Part shown: piece by piece, positions 32,572-44,527 of the stretch
Numbering within the stretch: the first letter of the stretch is position 1
Layout: each line of letters starts with the position of its first letter
Assembly (NCBI GenBank): GCA_003254925.1
Contig: QANZ01001255.1
Location: 22,856 to 86,855, forward strand
DNA length: 64,000 nucleotides
DNA from: Chamaecrista fasciculata
Taxonomy: Eukaryota > Streptophyta > Magnoliopsida > Fabales > Fabaceae
Reading direction: 5' to 3'
Notes under the pieces: model-generated
What the model saw: only the letters and a program-made list of their open reading frames with translations
Databases searched by the model: none
What the model was told of the DNA's origin: nothing
Translations under genes and position numbers: made by a program

Positions 32572-34656
32572 TGTTGGGAATCCTAGGCGCCTAAGGCAGC
32601 GGAAGCAAAAATAAAATAAAAAATAACGCCTAGGTCCTATGATTCCCGAACGGATCCGCTAGTAGAATTTAAAACTTTTGGTTAGTGTTATACCTCAGAG
32701 TTTCAAAACCGATGGTTGTACGGGGCGAGTTCCACGGAGTCCACTCCCAGAGTTCTCCCTCTGCCAGTAATCCACACGAACAGTTTCTTTGATCACCGAG
32801 GTGCTAGCCTCCAAATTCTTTTCTCAAAAGAATTTCCGGGACCAATCTACAGACCTCTGAATTTTCAAGAACTCCTTCTTGATAATTCAGTAATGGAGGT
32901 GGCGCTAGAAGAATCCCTCCACAAGAACTCCTTCTTGCCTATTCTTCTCTCAAAACCCTAATTTTAAGAGTAAAGTCGAAATTCCCTAACTCTTAGAGAA
33001 AGTCGACTTTCTCTATGTGTGTGTGCAAAGGATTATTTTCTNCGACTTTCCCTAATGTGTGTGCAAAGGAATTTTTCTCTCTCTAACTCTTAGGAGGAAA
33101 AATAAAACTAGGGTTTCACACTTGTGTGCATGGGGCAAGTCGACTTGCCCCCTTTAAATAGGGAAGAATTTTGGTGATTTAAAAATTCCTAAAATAAAGA
33201 TATTTTGATAATATAATTGTTTTAGGCCTTGAATTTATAATTATAATATTACCTTAATATTATATTTAAATTCAAAATGCAATCTTGGAGAATCAAATTG
33301 AGAGATCAAATCTCCCAATGGGACCCACCAAGATGGCGCCTAATCCCTCTTTAATTATCCTTGGAATTTAATTAATCAAAAACCTCTAATTTTTGATTCA
33401 CCAAAGATATTAAAAGATATTCACCAAATCTTTTGAATTTCAAATCTCCATTTGAATTTCAAATATTATTTGAATTAAATAAAACAATTTTATTTAACCC
33501 AAAAATATCCCAAAAAGGCGCCACCCTCTCCTATTTATTAGGAATTTTATAATTCAATAATTTCCTAACTCTTAGGAACATTATCCAGAATTATTTTCCT
33601 AATATTTAAATTGCCTATAATTAATCTCATTAATTATATTCAATTATTAATATTTAAATTTGTCCCACAAATCTAAATATGTCATCTGTAGATTAATTAA
33701 GACCAGACCTAATGTCCCAGACATTTCCTCTGTGTCTTAAATCGTGTCACTCGCGTGACCCACGAATTAACCCTAATTCGTGTCCCACTCGAATGGTGAT
33801 CAGTTCCTGCTCGTGTGTGACCCAGCAGGCCCCACGTGAAGTTGGCAGTAGGGCATCCCCATGACCTACAAGTTGTGAGCGGACTCTAGCAAGCCATCAC
33901 AACTACCCAAAATCCGTGAGTTATCGTTCGGTAACCGGAAGAACGACTTAACCTCAGTACCTCCGTGTACGTGATCCGTTTGTCCTACGATATCTTGGTC
34001 ATGGACTAGGCACAGGTATGTCATCCATAATCCAAACCTCAACTTTCTCGATTCCTTGAGTAAGTCCCAAATCCCAGCGTGGCCACGCATTTTCCTGGAC
34101 AGACTCATCGAGGGCGCCAGTTAGATATCTCTCATCTTAATGAGGGACAAAATCCCATTTTGGCCAATCCACATTCCACTGCAAAGCAATCAACCAGCCC
34201 CGTACTCAGCCCGTATAACTACCCTGTTACGGGCAGCGTTAGACTAAGCCAAAGACTGACAACTGCAACGCTGGAATAGTCATTGACCTCAGGTCAAAGG
34301 CATCGCTACAGGCGTACTAGGAGAGACTAGCTGATGACTAAACCCATGCAGGACTCTCCGGGTCAGTCCAGCAATTCGTAACCACCTTACGTAATTGCAC
34401 CATGACTCTCGTCCCAGCATCTAGTGCGTGCATCTCATGCACCGAGGTCATGCTGGTCTTAGTTCATTTTTGCTCCCACAAAAATAATCGACCAGGGACA
34501 ATTTTAGATTAATTATCTCATAATTAATCATGGACGTTATCATAGTAAACATGCAAATGATATGACAACACATTAATTTATCTTCCATAAATTAATAATA
34601 TGTTCACAACATATTTATCAAATAAAATGATTGGCCCTAGGGCACAATCTCCAACA
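32572..34656 (-). mobile_element. Copia solo LTR inside the Tat element
   Basis: On the minus strand it begins TGTTGGAGATTGTGCCCTAG and ends GGATTCCCAACA, the typical ends of long-LTR plant Ty1/copia elements. It is 2085 bp with a perfect duplication GGATC (32567-32571, 34657-34661). No internal domain remains. One N at 33043. It splits the Tat element upstream of the antisense promoter, so it arrived after the Tat insertion. Confidence 0.85.
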
Positions 34657-34785
34657 GGATCGTCGAGATTTCCATGGCGGGCGGCCATGTGGTAGGTAGG
34701 GATGTCCTGTCAAAGACACGTGTCGCAACCCGGGAGGCGGAAATTTGAAAATTCAGAAACGCCTCGTGTACCGCGCTTGCGAGGG

Positions 34786-34795
34786 TATAAAAGGG
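34786..34795 (+). promoter_or_regulatory. TATA box of the antisense gene (full copy)
   Basis: TATAAAAGGG in GCGAGGGTATAAAAGGGCCAAAGG, conserved with 16301-16310 (minus); a leader with donor TTTTCTG|GTGAGTTC follows. Confidence 0.65.
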
Positions 34796-34953
34796 CCAAA
34801 GGCAGCGTCTTTTGCACTTTTGCCTGCATTTTCGATTTGAGGAGAGAGAAAGGAGGAAATCGACGAGTTCAGCCGTCGGAGTTGCATAACTGTCGCCGGA
34901 AATCGGAGCGTTGTGACCGTGAAGGGGAATCGGTCCGAGCGAGAAGTTTTCTG

Positions 34954-35446
34954 GTGAGTTCTTTCTGTCGATTTTGTTTCATTGTGCCTGGGTTAGGGTT
35001 TGACTGTGCTATGCGAATGTTCATTGTGGTGTCTGTGTGGTGGTGAGTCCGTCACGAGGAACGGTGAAAATGGGTTGGGGATTGGACCAGGATAGGTGTT
35101 GCCTGGTAGGGATGTGGTGGGTAATCGCTGTAGGGTGTGGGCTGTGTGTGAGAGACAGCGAAAATGGGTGTGGGTATGGATGTAGGGGGTTGAAGTTCTG
35201 GGTTTTTCTGGGTTTGCTTGGTTTGCTGTTCATCGTGTTCATGCCCCCTGATGAAGGATTTTTCTGGGTTTCCTGGGTTTGTGGGGCGGGCTCCCCGTGT
35301 GAGTGGGTCGGGCGGCTGTAGTATGGTGGGAGTAGGTTGGGTCATTTGATGACACGCGTTCTCCTGTTAGCAGGTTGCCAGGAGTGCGGGAGTTTGAGAA
35401 TCAGGGCGAGCGCCTCAGATTGTTCAACAAACAACCAAGTTTTCAG
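34954..35446 (+). other. 5'UTR intron of the antisense gene (full copy)
   Basis: Donor CTG|GTGAGTTCTTTC and acceptor AAGTTTTCAG|GTACCTCC, both conserved with the deleted copy. Exon sequence resumes 50 nt before the start codon. Confidence 0.6.
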
Positions 35447-35496
35447 GTACCTCCTAATCCCTTGTGATCTTGAGTTTCTGGCGAGCGTTAGAGACC

Positions 35497-38107
35497 ATGG
35501 TGGTCATTAGGGAGCTAGAAGAGGGTGAAGAACTAAGTAGGGTTAGTAGTTTGACTACACAGGGCAGTAGTTCTGTAGATTTGGAAGAGGTTCGTCGCTC
35601 GTTGGATGAAGTGGTGCGGCGGGCGGTCGAGTTGCAAGCAAAGAGGGCAAGCGACGCGAAGGGCGCGCGGGGTGTTTATAGGGGGAAGATGGATCTAATG
35701 ACTTTGGAACCATCAAACGCGTCAGAGAGGACGGAGGAGGAGCAAGTGCTAGAGCTCTCCGATCGGGAGGAAGAGGAACCAGCGATGTTAATGGGTGAGC
35801 CAACTAGCCCCCTGAGTGGATCGGCGGCCGAGGGGGAGCGCCTTATCATGTCCCGCGACGAGGTTACGTGGGACGCTGCAGAGGGGTTTGGGAACCCCGA
35901 GGTCAGAGCGACCAAGGGCCCGCCGGCGGAGCCGTCAAAGTATGATAGCGAGGAGGATTTGGAGGCGGCCCAAGAGATGTACTTTGGGCCAGGCTCTGGC
36001 CGCGAGGCGAGCGGTATGGCCGTCGGCGTGTGGGACGGCAATAATTCGATGCGGTGGACTCATCGGCGAGGGTTCATCGTACATGAAGTGTTGTTGCGGG
36101 AGTGTAGCTCCGAATTGCCCCTCACCGATTTTGAGGTTGAAGTGCTGAATCACCTCAACTGCTGTCCAGCGCAATTGATGGCCAATGGCTGGCGAAGCTT
36201 GAAGTTTTTGCAGTATGCTGCTTGGTCAGTGGGCGTGGAGCTAACTGTAAGACTATTTTATACTGGTTTGCTGTAAAGCCCGGGGACAACGGGCGGGTGA
36301 ACATCCAGAGGAAAGGGGGGAGCCTGAGTGGGTTTCCAGCGAGCATCAGCAACTGGAAGAACTGGAAAGACAGGTATCTCCCCGTTGTACAGAATGGTGT
36401 GGAGCGCCCGTGGTGGGTGAGGGAGGAGGATGATCGCCCGTTGTTTCCTGTGGCGTGGCCGGATGCCATCACAGGGGTGAGCCCTATTAAGAGAGGGCAT
36501 CTAAGCGAGGCGGAGCGGCGGACGGATAGGCTCCTTAGTTCATTTTACCAGAAATATGTGCAAACATGTAATATGTTAACTGATATTTGCTTTCTTCTTT
36601 TATGTGTGATGTGGTCGTTTGGGCTGCGCCTAACGAGTTTGTTATTTGTTTTGTAGCGATGACTGAGGCGCATAGAAGGTCAGAGAACCAGGGCGCTGGG
36701 AGGCCGGCCGTGGCGGGCCGGGCGGAGAGGGGTGGAGAGCAGGGGCGTGCTCAGGGTAGGGCATCGGCTGGGATGTGGGCGCCCCAGTTGCGCCTGGTGG
36801 GAGGCCAAGAGCTTCAGGGCCTTCATCCCGTGCTCCAGTAGCTTCCGGAGGCACGGGACAGGCGTCGGCGAGCCCGTCGAGAAGGAGAGCTGGGCCAACC
36901 ACTGTTTGCAATTGGTGGAATGAGACAGGCGGGTGGTCCGTCTGAACGAGGGAGGAGGCCCGATGATAAGGGGAAGGGCCCGGCGGGAGCAGCCGAGAGG
37001 GAGGAGCCGCCAGCAAAAAGGGCGCGTGTCAGCGGTCCGGTAGATCCCGGGGTGTTTATCCACTGGGATGATGAAGAGCTTGACCGCTTCATCAAGGTGA
37101 ACCACCCTGATGGCGACGGGCCGAGCAACCCGCGGATGGATATGCCGGCCGCCAGGAGGGTGAACGAGAACGGGGAGGCCGAGTTTCCCTACTTGCCATC
37201 GCAGCCAAGCAAGGGGCGGTTCTCCGGGATAGCCTCTATTCAGTCCCTCTACTCCAATGGCACCTACGAGTGGCATGACGCCCTGGTGGCCGATGCCTAC
37301 AAGCGCCCGCCAGCAGACTATGCGGCAGCACACAGCATGATTGCGTCCGTGGCTTGTCACGCGGCGCAGACATTGTCGCATAACCTGGCAAAGGAGGTGG
37401 CCCGCCTGAGAGAGGAGGGGAGAACGGCTGGCGGGGCCGAGCAGCTGAAAGCACTAGAAGCTGCCAGGGACAAGACGCTGGAGGAAGCTCAAGCCGGGCG
37501 GGCCCAGGTGAAGAAGCTGGAGGAAGAGAAGAAGAGGGAGAGGGAAAGGAGGAAGAAGGCGGACCAAGAGGCCGCGGAGGCGGTCCGGGAGGCGGGGGTG
37601 CAGCAGGGGGAGGTTGCGGCTGCGAGGGCAGAGCTGGAGGCTTACCAGGCGGGAGAGGCCCAGCGGATTGAACGTGTGCGCCGTGACGAGCGCAGACACT
37701 GGTATTGGTTCTATGTCAATGCCACGTCTCGGGGGTTTGAGAATTGCCGCAAGCAGCTGCACCTTTTGAACTCGGGGCTCAATGAAGCGGGGATCGACTA
37801 CACCTTTGAGGTGCTTCCCGACGGCCGTGGCGGGGAAGAGATCCGGATGCGCGCGGGTGATGATGAGCCTGGCGAGCCGATGCCCGACCTGCCGGAGGAC
37901 TGGACCATCCATGAGCTGGAGGTGGCGGAGGGGCGGTCACCGCTCAGGCCAGGGGACGATGGCTACGTGCCGCCGGCGGACGTCCAGAGCACTGCAGGAA
38001 ACGAGGTGGACGCGGAGCAGCAGATGATAGCCCCGGATAGTGGGGGTGGAGAGGGCAGCGGCGAGCACGTTCCGAGAGCGGGCGCCCCGGTGATTCTGGA
38101 TGACTAG
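35497..38107 (+). pseudogene. Antisense gene of the Tat element (full copy), spliced, with two breaks
   Basis: Exon 1 is 35497-36567 (MVVIREL start, RRGFIVHE, LNHLNCCPAQL). The 89-nt intron 36568-36656 has donor AAACAT|GTAATA and acceptor TTTTGTAG|CGATG. Exon 2 is 36657-38107, ending HVPRAGAPVILDD. The protein has a gypsy-associated N-terminal domain, a Pro/Arg linker, the WDDEELDRFIKV block, and a coiled coil around residues 500-600 of the deduced product. A single-base frameshift near 36250 and a TAG at 36839-36841 disable it. The C-terminal 60 residues after DWTIHELEV are missing from the deleted copy. It runs opposite to gag-pol and has its own TATA box. Role unknown; being maintained in both copies suggests it was useful to the element. 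Confidence 0.75.
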
Positions 38108-38619
38108 GGCATCCTCTATAAGTGATTTGTAATTTCTGGGGAGTGTTCCCCATTCTGAATTTGTACTGGGCGTGTGTGCCCTTTTTTGAATTTGTATAGG
38201 GCGCGTGTGCCCAGTTATGTTGATGGATTTGATGGCCGTTTGGCCAGGATTAATGTGGGGCCGTAAGGCCAACGCGATAATATAACTGCTGCTATGTTTT
38301 ATCTGTTTGATGTATTTGATAATTGCGCAAGTGTATGTATGTGGGTGTGTGTGTCCGCCCAACTGAGTTGGCGATCGGACTGTTGGGCTAGCCAGCCAAG
38401 AGGTAATGGACCAGCATGGCGTATGAGCAACTTCTCGGCTCATGGGCGCGCGGAGCGCCAGAAAGAAGGCATATGGAGGCGTCCCTCCGGCCTTCGAGCT
38501 CTTCATTGGAGCGTATGTTACATGTAGTAAGTCGTTGTGGATTAGGCTGTGCCTAAGTAAGCGTAATCGAAACAAACGTGAATTTAAATGAATCGAGTAA
38601 ATGAAAAAGAATGCCGTAA
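38108..38619 (+). other. 3' flank of the antisense gene / spacer before integrase
   Basis: Contains short repeats GGGCGTGTGTGCCC / GGGCGCGTGTGCCC and GGCCGTTTGGCC / GGCCGTAAGGCC that could form hairpins. No coding assignment. It is the likely 3'UTR of the antisense transcript and lies opposite the end of the pol transcript. Confidence 0.4.
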
Positions 38620-40248
38620 CTATATTAATGTAATATACTGGCGATCGTTACATGAAATGAGTAATTGCACAACGTAAAAGTGTACAAGAGATGACATAAA
38701 TGCAAGAGTACATAAATTTCTCAAAGCGTGATGTTGTTGACCGTGCGGTCGAGATACTTTCTGAGGCTTGCGACATTCCATGGGTTTGGTAAGCGGCGGC
38801 CGTCTAACGTAGAAAGCATGTACGCGCCACCAGGGATAATTCTGATGACACGGTATGGACCTTCCCAGTTGGGGTGTAGCTTGTCGTGCGAACGGTTCAA
38901 GCGATCGTTGGCCACGTTCGCGAAGAACGAGGTCGCCAACGTCAAAGGATCGATGATGTTTGACCCTTTTGTTGAAGTACTTCGCCATGCGCTCTTTGTA
39001 GGCGGCCTGGCGGATGCTGGCGATTTCGCGCACCTCCTCAAGTTCGTCTAAGGCGATTTCCCGACAGCCTCGGTTTGCCTCCTCATTGTAGTACAAGACT
39101 CTGTCGGAGAGAAAGGCGGTCTCGGCTGGGATCATGGCGGGCGACCCGTAGGTAAGGGTGTAAGGTGCCTCGCCTGTAGACTCCTGAGGCGTGATACGGT
39201 AGGACCAGAGGACGGTTGGGAGCTCGTCCGCCCAGCGGCCTTTGGCGTTGTCGAGTCTGCGCTTCAACCCGTTCAGGATGATGCGGTTGGCGAGCTCGGT
39301 TTGCCCGTTGGTCGAGGGGTGCTCAACTGAAGTGTTGCCGAGGGAGATGTCATTCTCAGCGCAGAAATCGCGGAAGGATTCGCTGATGAATTGGCGGCCG
39401 TTGTCGCTGATGATTCGCTGCGGGACGCCAAAACGTGACAGTATTAACTGCAAGACGAAAGTTTTCATCTGGGCAGAGCTGATCGACTTGACCGGTTCAG
39501 CCTCGATCCATTTTGTGAAAAGGTCGATCGCGACGATAAGGAACCGGCTTTGGCCCGTGGCGGTCGAGAATGGCCCGAGGATGTCGATCCCCCAAACGTC
39601 AAAGGGCCAAGGGGATTCCATTGGGCGCATGTCCTCACCCGGAATGTGGATGCGATTAGCGTGCTCTTGGCACTTTCGGCAGGTTTTCACCAGTGCTGTG
39701 GCGTCCCGAATGATCGTGGGCCAATAGTACCCCGAAATGAGTACTTTGCGTTTCAGTGTGGGCGCCGCCTGGTGTGAACCGCAGAGCCCTTCGTGGAGCT
39801 CCTCGAGAATGAGGCGCGCGTCATTTGGTCCCACGCATCTGAGGCAGGGCATGGAGTGACCTCGTTGGTAGAGGTCGTTCCCCCAGAGGAAGTAGTGGGC
39901 AGCCCGGCATACAACCTTTCGGGCTTCGTTCCTGTCTGCTGGGAGGGTGCCATCCCGGATGTAGGACATGATGGGCGTTCGCCAGTCAGTCGTTGTTGAG
40001 ATAGCTAGGACCATGGGACCCTCGATAGATGGGCGTTCTAAAGTGGTGCGAATGATGGAGGAACGGCCTCGGGCGTTTGGCTTAGAGGCCAGTTTGGCTA
40101 AAGCATCCGCTCTGGTGTTCTTAGAACGCAGGATGTGCGAGAATTGGGCGGCCCGGATGTGATGGCGGAGGATGTACTTAGCCTTTTCCACGTACTTGAG
40201 GATAGTGGGCTCCTTGGCCGCGAAGTCTCCTTTCATGTGACCGACCAA
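38620..40248 (-). pseudogene. Integrase with end of second RNase H (Tat pol)
   Basis: 542-aa frame. The first residues (HMKGDFAAKEPT) finish the second RNase H. The integrase has a zinc-binding H-H-C-C (HEGLCGSH ... CRKCQ) and catalytic D-D-E (WGIDILGPF, ISDNGRQF, NGQTELANR). The chromatin-side C-terminus is knocked out of frame near 38930; its true continuation (KLHPNWEGPYRV, GGAYMLSTLDG, NPWNVASLRKY) is readable in another frame at 38721-38920. Catalytic residues are intact, but translation would not reach the normal end. Confidence 0.9.
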
Positions 40249-40571
40249 CAGCTGGGAGTCACTATAGACGTGGATGTCCTGGCGCCCATGCCCACGGCGA
40301 GCTCAAGGGTAGTGATGAGTGCTTCGTACTCGGCCTGATTGTTTGTGGCCGGGAAGCGTATGTCGATGGCCTGCTCGATACTGTAACCGTCAGGGGATTC
40401 GACGATCACACCTGCGCCACGGAGCTTGGCGGACGAGGCCCCATCAATGTAGAGGTTCGACACAATGGGGATAGGATTGGCGGGCGTCATCTCAGCGACG
40501 AAGTCAGCCAAAGCTTGGCCTTTGATGGCGCGTCGTTGTTCAAATGTCAGGCCGAATTCGGAGAGCTCGAT
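40233..40571 (-). pseudogene. Second RNase H domain (Tat pol)
   Basis: NLYIDGASSAKLRGAGVIVE and FPATNNQAEYEALI are the catalytic D and E blocks of the extra, archaeal-like RNase H typical of Tat elements. A TAG (40572-40574) separates it from RT/RNase H, and a frameshift near 40290 throws the YSDSQL block into the integrase frame. Confidence 0.85.
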
Positions 40572-40574
40572 CTA

Positions 40575-41963
40575 CCAATTGACCAGGCGGCCTGCGATGT
40601 CGGGCTGATGAATGATTTGCCTCATGGGGCGGTCGGTGCGGACAATGATCACGTACTGTTGATAGTAGGGTCGCAGCTTTCTCGTGGAAACGAGTAGGGC
40701 GTACACCAGCTTTTCAAGTAAGTGATATCGTGTCTCGGCGCCCGTGAGGACTTTGTTGGAAAAGTAGATGGGCCGCTGTTCGTCTTTTTCCTCGATGATC
40801 AAGACGGAGCTAACGGCCACATCTGTTGCGGCCAGGTATACGTAGGTTGGCTTGCCGGGCGAGGGAGTGGTGAGGATAGGCGGCCTGCTCAGGTACGCCT
40901 TCAGTTGCTGGAACGCCTCTTCACATTCGGCTGTCCAGGTGAAGTTCTTTCCTCCCTTAAGGGTCTTAAAGAAGGGTAAGCACCGATCGCCCGATCTTGC
41001 GAGAAAGCGGTGGAGCGCCGCTATGCGCCCGTTGAGGCGTTGTACCTCTTTTAGCGTCTTTGGGGACGCCATGTCGATGATGGTCTGACACTGGTCCGGG
41101 TTGGCCTCTATCCCACGCTGGGAGATCATGAAGCCTAGGAACTTGCCTCTGGCGACCCCGAAAGCGCACTTGGCGGGGTTGAGGCGCAATCGGTAATGGC
41201 GGAGAATGTGGAAGATCTCCTGTAGGTCCTCCAGGTGGTCGCCACCAGCCTTTGTTTTGACAACCATGTCGTCAACGTAGACTTCGATGTTCTTTCCGAT
41301 GTTGTCCTTGAAGAATCTGTCCATCATACGTTGGTACGTGGCGCCTGCGTTCTTCAAGCCGAAGGGCATGACGTTGTAACAGTAGATGCCCTGTTCGGTG
41401 ATGAAGGCCGTCTTGTCGACGTCCTTAGGATTCATCCTGATCTGGTTGTAACCCGAGAAGGCATCGAGGAAGCTCAAGGTGGCGTACCCGCAGGTGTTGT
41501 CCACCAACTTGTCGATGCTGGGGAGTGGATGAAGGTCCTTGGGGGTCGCCTTATTGAGGTCCGTGAAATCCACGCACATCCGCCACTTGCCATTGGGCTT
41601 GGGGACCAGGACGACGTTGGACAGCCATGTAGGGTACTTGGTTTCCCGAATGAACCCGGCCGCCAGTAGTTTGTTTACTTCATCTTTGGCGGCGAGCTGC
41701 CGCTCTAGCCCCAGGACTCGCTTCTTCTGAAAGACTCCCGGGCGGTCGTCAACATCCAAGGAATGCATGACCAGCTGGGGGTCGACGCCGGGCATGTCCG
41801 ACGCGGACCACGCGAAAATGTCGCCGTTGGCGAGTAGGAAGTTAGATAGCCTGGCTTGTTCTTGGGCGGGTAGATCCGCAGAGATGCTCACTGTTCGCTC
41901 CGGGTGTCCGGGGAAGTGAATTTGGACGAGCGTGTCCGAAGGTTTGGGGCGTGTGCCCTCGAC
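40575..41963 (-). pseudogene. Reverse transcriptase and first RNase H (Tat pol)
   Basis: The frame runs from the candidate acceptor (41963) through RT, with VPKPNGKWRMCVDFTDLNKA, FLDAFSGYNQI and the YVDD active site (YVDDMV, about residue 205 from the SISADL start). The first RNase H (about residues 300-420) has LAATD where family RNase H usually has a TDAS-type catalytic motif, so it looks degenerate, as expected when a second RNase H takes over. It ends at TAG 40572-40574. No frameshift inside. Confidence 0.92.
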
Positions 41964-42245
41964 CTAAGACGTGAGACAAGATGCGTATAAGTAAAGAGAT
42001 CTTGTAATGGAAAATGATTTCATTGAATAAATGATTTCATTAATATAAAAAAGGGCGTCCGCCATGTGTAGGTCGGAGCGTACATTGAAATGACAAAAGG
42101 GGGGCCTTAAGCATTTTGGAGGAAGGGAAAACTGAAACATAACAGACATGAAAATAGAAAACAACTAATCTTAAGGCCGGGCGGCTAGTCCACCCATTAG
42201 AGTTAGCTGCTAAATCAAGGAGCGTCAGCCACTGGTGTGGGATAC
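41964..42245 (-). other. Candidate intron between protease and RT (Ogre-like)
   Basis: Donor GATGAG|GTATCC (GT at 42245-42244) and acceptor CTCACGTCTTAG|GTCGAG give a 282-nt intron. Removing it joins the protease frame directly and in phase to the RT frame. The segment is AT-rich with stops in a GC-rich element. Ogre elements, also of the Tat lineage, are known to splice an intron at this position. Confidence 0.65.
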
Positions 42246-43151
42246 CTCATCGCGGAGGTCCGTGATTTCTGACGTGCCCATGTCTGTGTCCTCCCCGGCG
42301 GGCTCCGGGGGAGGGGAGTCTGGCGTCCCTTCCATGAACTGGCGGGTCTGGTACCCGGGATCGATCATTACGCGAGCCAGGCTTGTGGCGTAGCAGCGGC
42401 GACCCTCAAGTTGATCGCCACGAATACTCGCAGTTCCCCAGCGGGTAGGGAATTTCATGAGTAGGTGAGCAGTGGAGATTACTGCTCTGAAGGCGTTGAG
42501 GCTGGAGCGCCCAAGAATTGCGTTGTAGGCAGATGGCGCGGCTACAACGATGAAACTGGCATAGGTTGCTGCCATTCTGGGCGGGTCGCCATCACCCTCG
42601 AGGGTGAGCTTGGTCTCGAGAACCCCTTCGGCAGGCGTCCTGGTCCCGGCGAAGCCGATCAGCGGCTCATTGCAAGGCTTGAGGGCGCTCAAGGGGATGC
42701 TCAGGTGCTCGAAGGCGTGGAAGTAGAGGATGTCCGAGGAGGACCCTTGATCCACCAGTATGCGCCGTACGTCAATCTCACCTATGCGCGCCGTGATGAC
42801 CATGGGCTCGTCATATTCAATGGGCTTCAGCTCATCGTGGGTGAAGGTGATAGGCGCGTGGATGTCTTCGTGGGAGCGTTTGATGCTCGTGTAGTGCATA
42901 CACATGATGGACCGCATGATGCTCTTGCGGTTATGGGGAGTCTTATGCCTGTGTATCCCACCGGAGATAGTGTTTATTACGTTCCGGGCGGGCGTCTCAG
43001 AGTGCTTTGAGCCGCCGCTCCCGCTCTCGGTGACTTTCCTGCTCTTCTGGTGGGAGGCGTCCCCATCAGACTCTGGCGGTTTCTTCTGTTTATATTCGGC
43101 AGGTGGCCGTCGCGGATCAGCTGTTCGATTGCATCTTTCAAGGAGATGCAT
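42246..43151 (-). pseudogene. Protease region (Tat)
   Basis: Frame with the retropepsin motif LVDQGSSSDILY (flap side GFAGT, then AILGRSSLNAFRAVIS). It overlaps the gag frame by about 175 nt in a different phase; whether this is a mutation or frameshifting is not clear. Unspliced it ends shortly after the donor at TGA 42225-42227. Confidence 0.85.
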
Positions 43152-44389
43152 TCGTCTGTCGTGTGGCCATAGCCGTTATGGTACCGGCAGTGCTTGCTCG
43201 TGTCTCTCGGGCGGCCGGTCTTGACTGGGAGGGGTCTAGCTTCCGGGAAAAAGTCGAGGGATCCGCAGGCGCGCAAAATCTCCGACCTAGAGACGGTGAG
43301 GATGTGGTAGGTCGGGAATTTGCCCGTGAAGGGCGTGCGCTGGGCTCCTAGTGATGAGCTGGAAGGGCGATCATGCCTCTTCCACTTTCCGCTACCGTTC
43401 CCATTGGCGGTTTGGATCCGGGTGCTTGTCTGGCTGTTCTGCATGTCCTTCAGTTTACTGAAGCGGCTCTTGGAGGCGACCTGGTTGTCCTCCTTGAGAA
43501 TGAAATCGCGGACTTGCTTCAGCAGCGCATCCAGGGTCTTTGGGTTGGCGAGCGCCAACTCGTTGGAAACGTTCCCTGGGCGTAGGCCCTGCTTGAAGGC
43601 GTGGATGGCCACGCTGTCTTCCAGGTCCTCCACTTCGTGGCAGCGCTCGGAGAAACGCTTGAGGAAGTCCCTGAGGCTCTCGCTGGAGCCTTGAATGAGG
43701 TCCGCCATGACCGTTGATGGTTTTTTGTAAACAATACTGGTGGCGAAGCGCTTGAGAAAGGCGGCCTCCAGTTCATCAAAGTTGTGGATTGAGTAGTCTG
43801 GTAGGCGGGCGTACCAGTGGAGTCCTTCTGGACCAAGTGTGGTGGGAAAGAGCTTGCACTTCTTTCCTTCCGTGAGAGATGCCAGCTGGATGTTTGCGTG
43901 GAACGCCTTTAAATGCATGTTTGGGTCTGCAGTTGGCTCGTAGGGCACCATCTTGACGGGCATCTTGAAGCCCTGTGGTACAATGTCGCGCTGGATGGAC
44001 ACGGCGAACGGTCCCTTCTGGGGAATGAAGGTACCCGGCTCGTCCTCAAAACCAGCAGCTGGCGCGTTTTCCTGGGCCGAACCAGCCGTTGTGTTACGGC
44101 GACCGGGATTCGACCCCTGAGGCGTGCTGTGAACAGAGAGGCTCTGGAATTCGCGACGAAGAGATTCCGTCTGCTCCTTCATCATGCCACGAAAGATGGA
44201 CATGATGTCCATAGCCTGGAAAGTTTGGCCCGTGGCGCCCATCTCGATCGTAGGTGGTGCTACTCGAGAAGGTGCTCCCTCTTCCCGATGTTCCTCCTAT
44301 TCTTGGTCCTCCTGAGAGCCAGGGGCGTGCTCCTGGGAATCAGAGGGGTCATCCAAAAGGGGATCGCAAGGGGAGTCGTTATGGACCAT
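42977..44389 (-). pseudogene. gag (Tat)
   Basis: The start at 44389 (MVHNDSP) aligns with the gag start of the deleted copy. A TAG at 44299-44297 interrupts after 30 codons; the frame is open again from M at 44242. It contains the capsid-like retrotrans_gag region (GLHWYARLPDYSI, LEAAFLKRF, LIQGSSESLRDFLKRF) and a zinc knuckle CRYHNGYGHTTDEC. This is the nucleocapsid precursor of virus-like particles; the stop makes full-length product unlikely. Confidence 0.9.
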
Positions 44390-44507
44390 AGCAAAGTGGA
44401 GATCACCTAGTTCAACAAGGTAAACGTTGGTGAGTTAGCTTTTGTAAAGAAAAAAGCAATAGAGGACGAGCGTGAGAGCCCGCAAAGTTCAGCAGGTGAG
44501 GAGGAGG

Positions 44508-44527
44508 GTCCCCACGGACGGCGCCAA
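44508..44527 (-). other. Primer-binding site (full Tat copy)
   Basis: TTGGCGCCGTCCGTGGGGAC on the minus strand directly after the 5' LTR; one base differs from 12836-12855. Confidence 0.7.

Noticed and set aside
39242-42000. Plus-strand ORFs opposite pol (for example 41235-41669)
   Set aside because: Reverse-strand shadows of RT and integrase; no motifs of their own.
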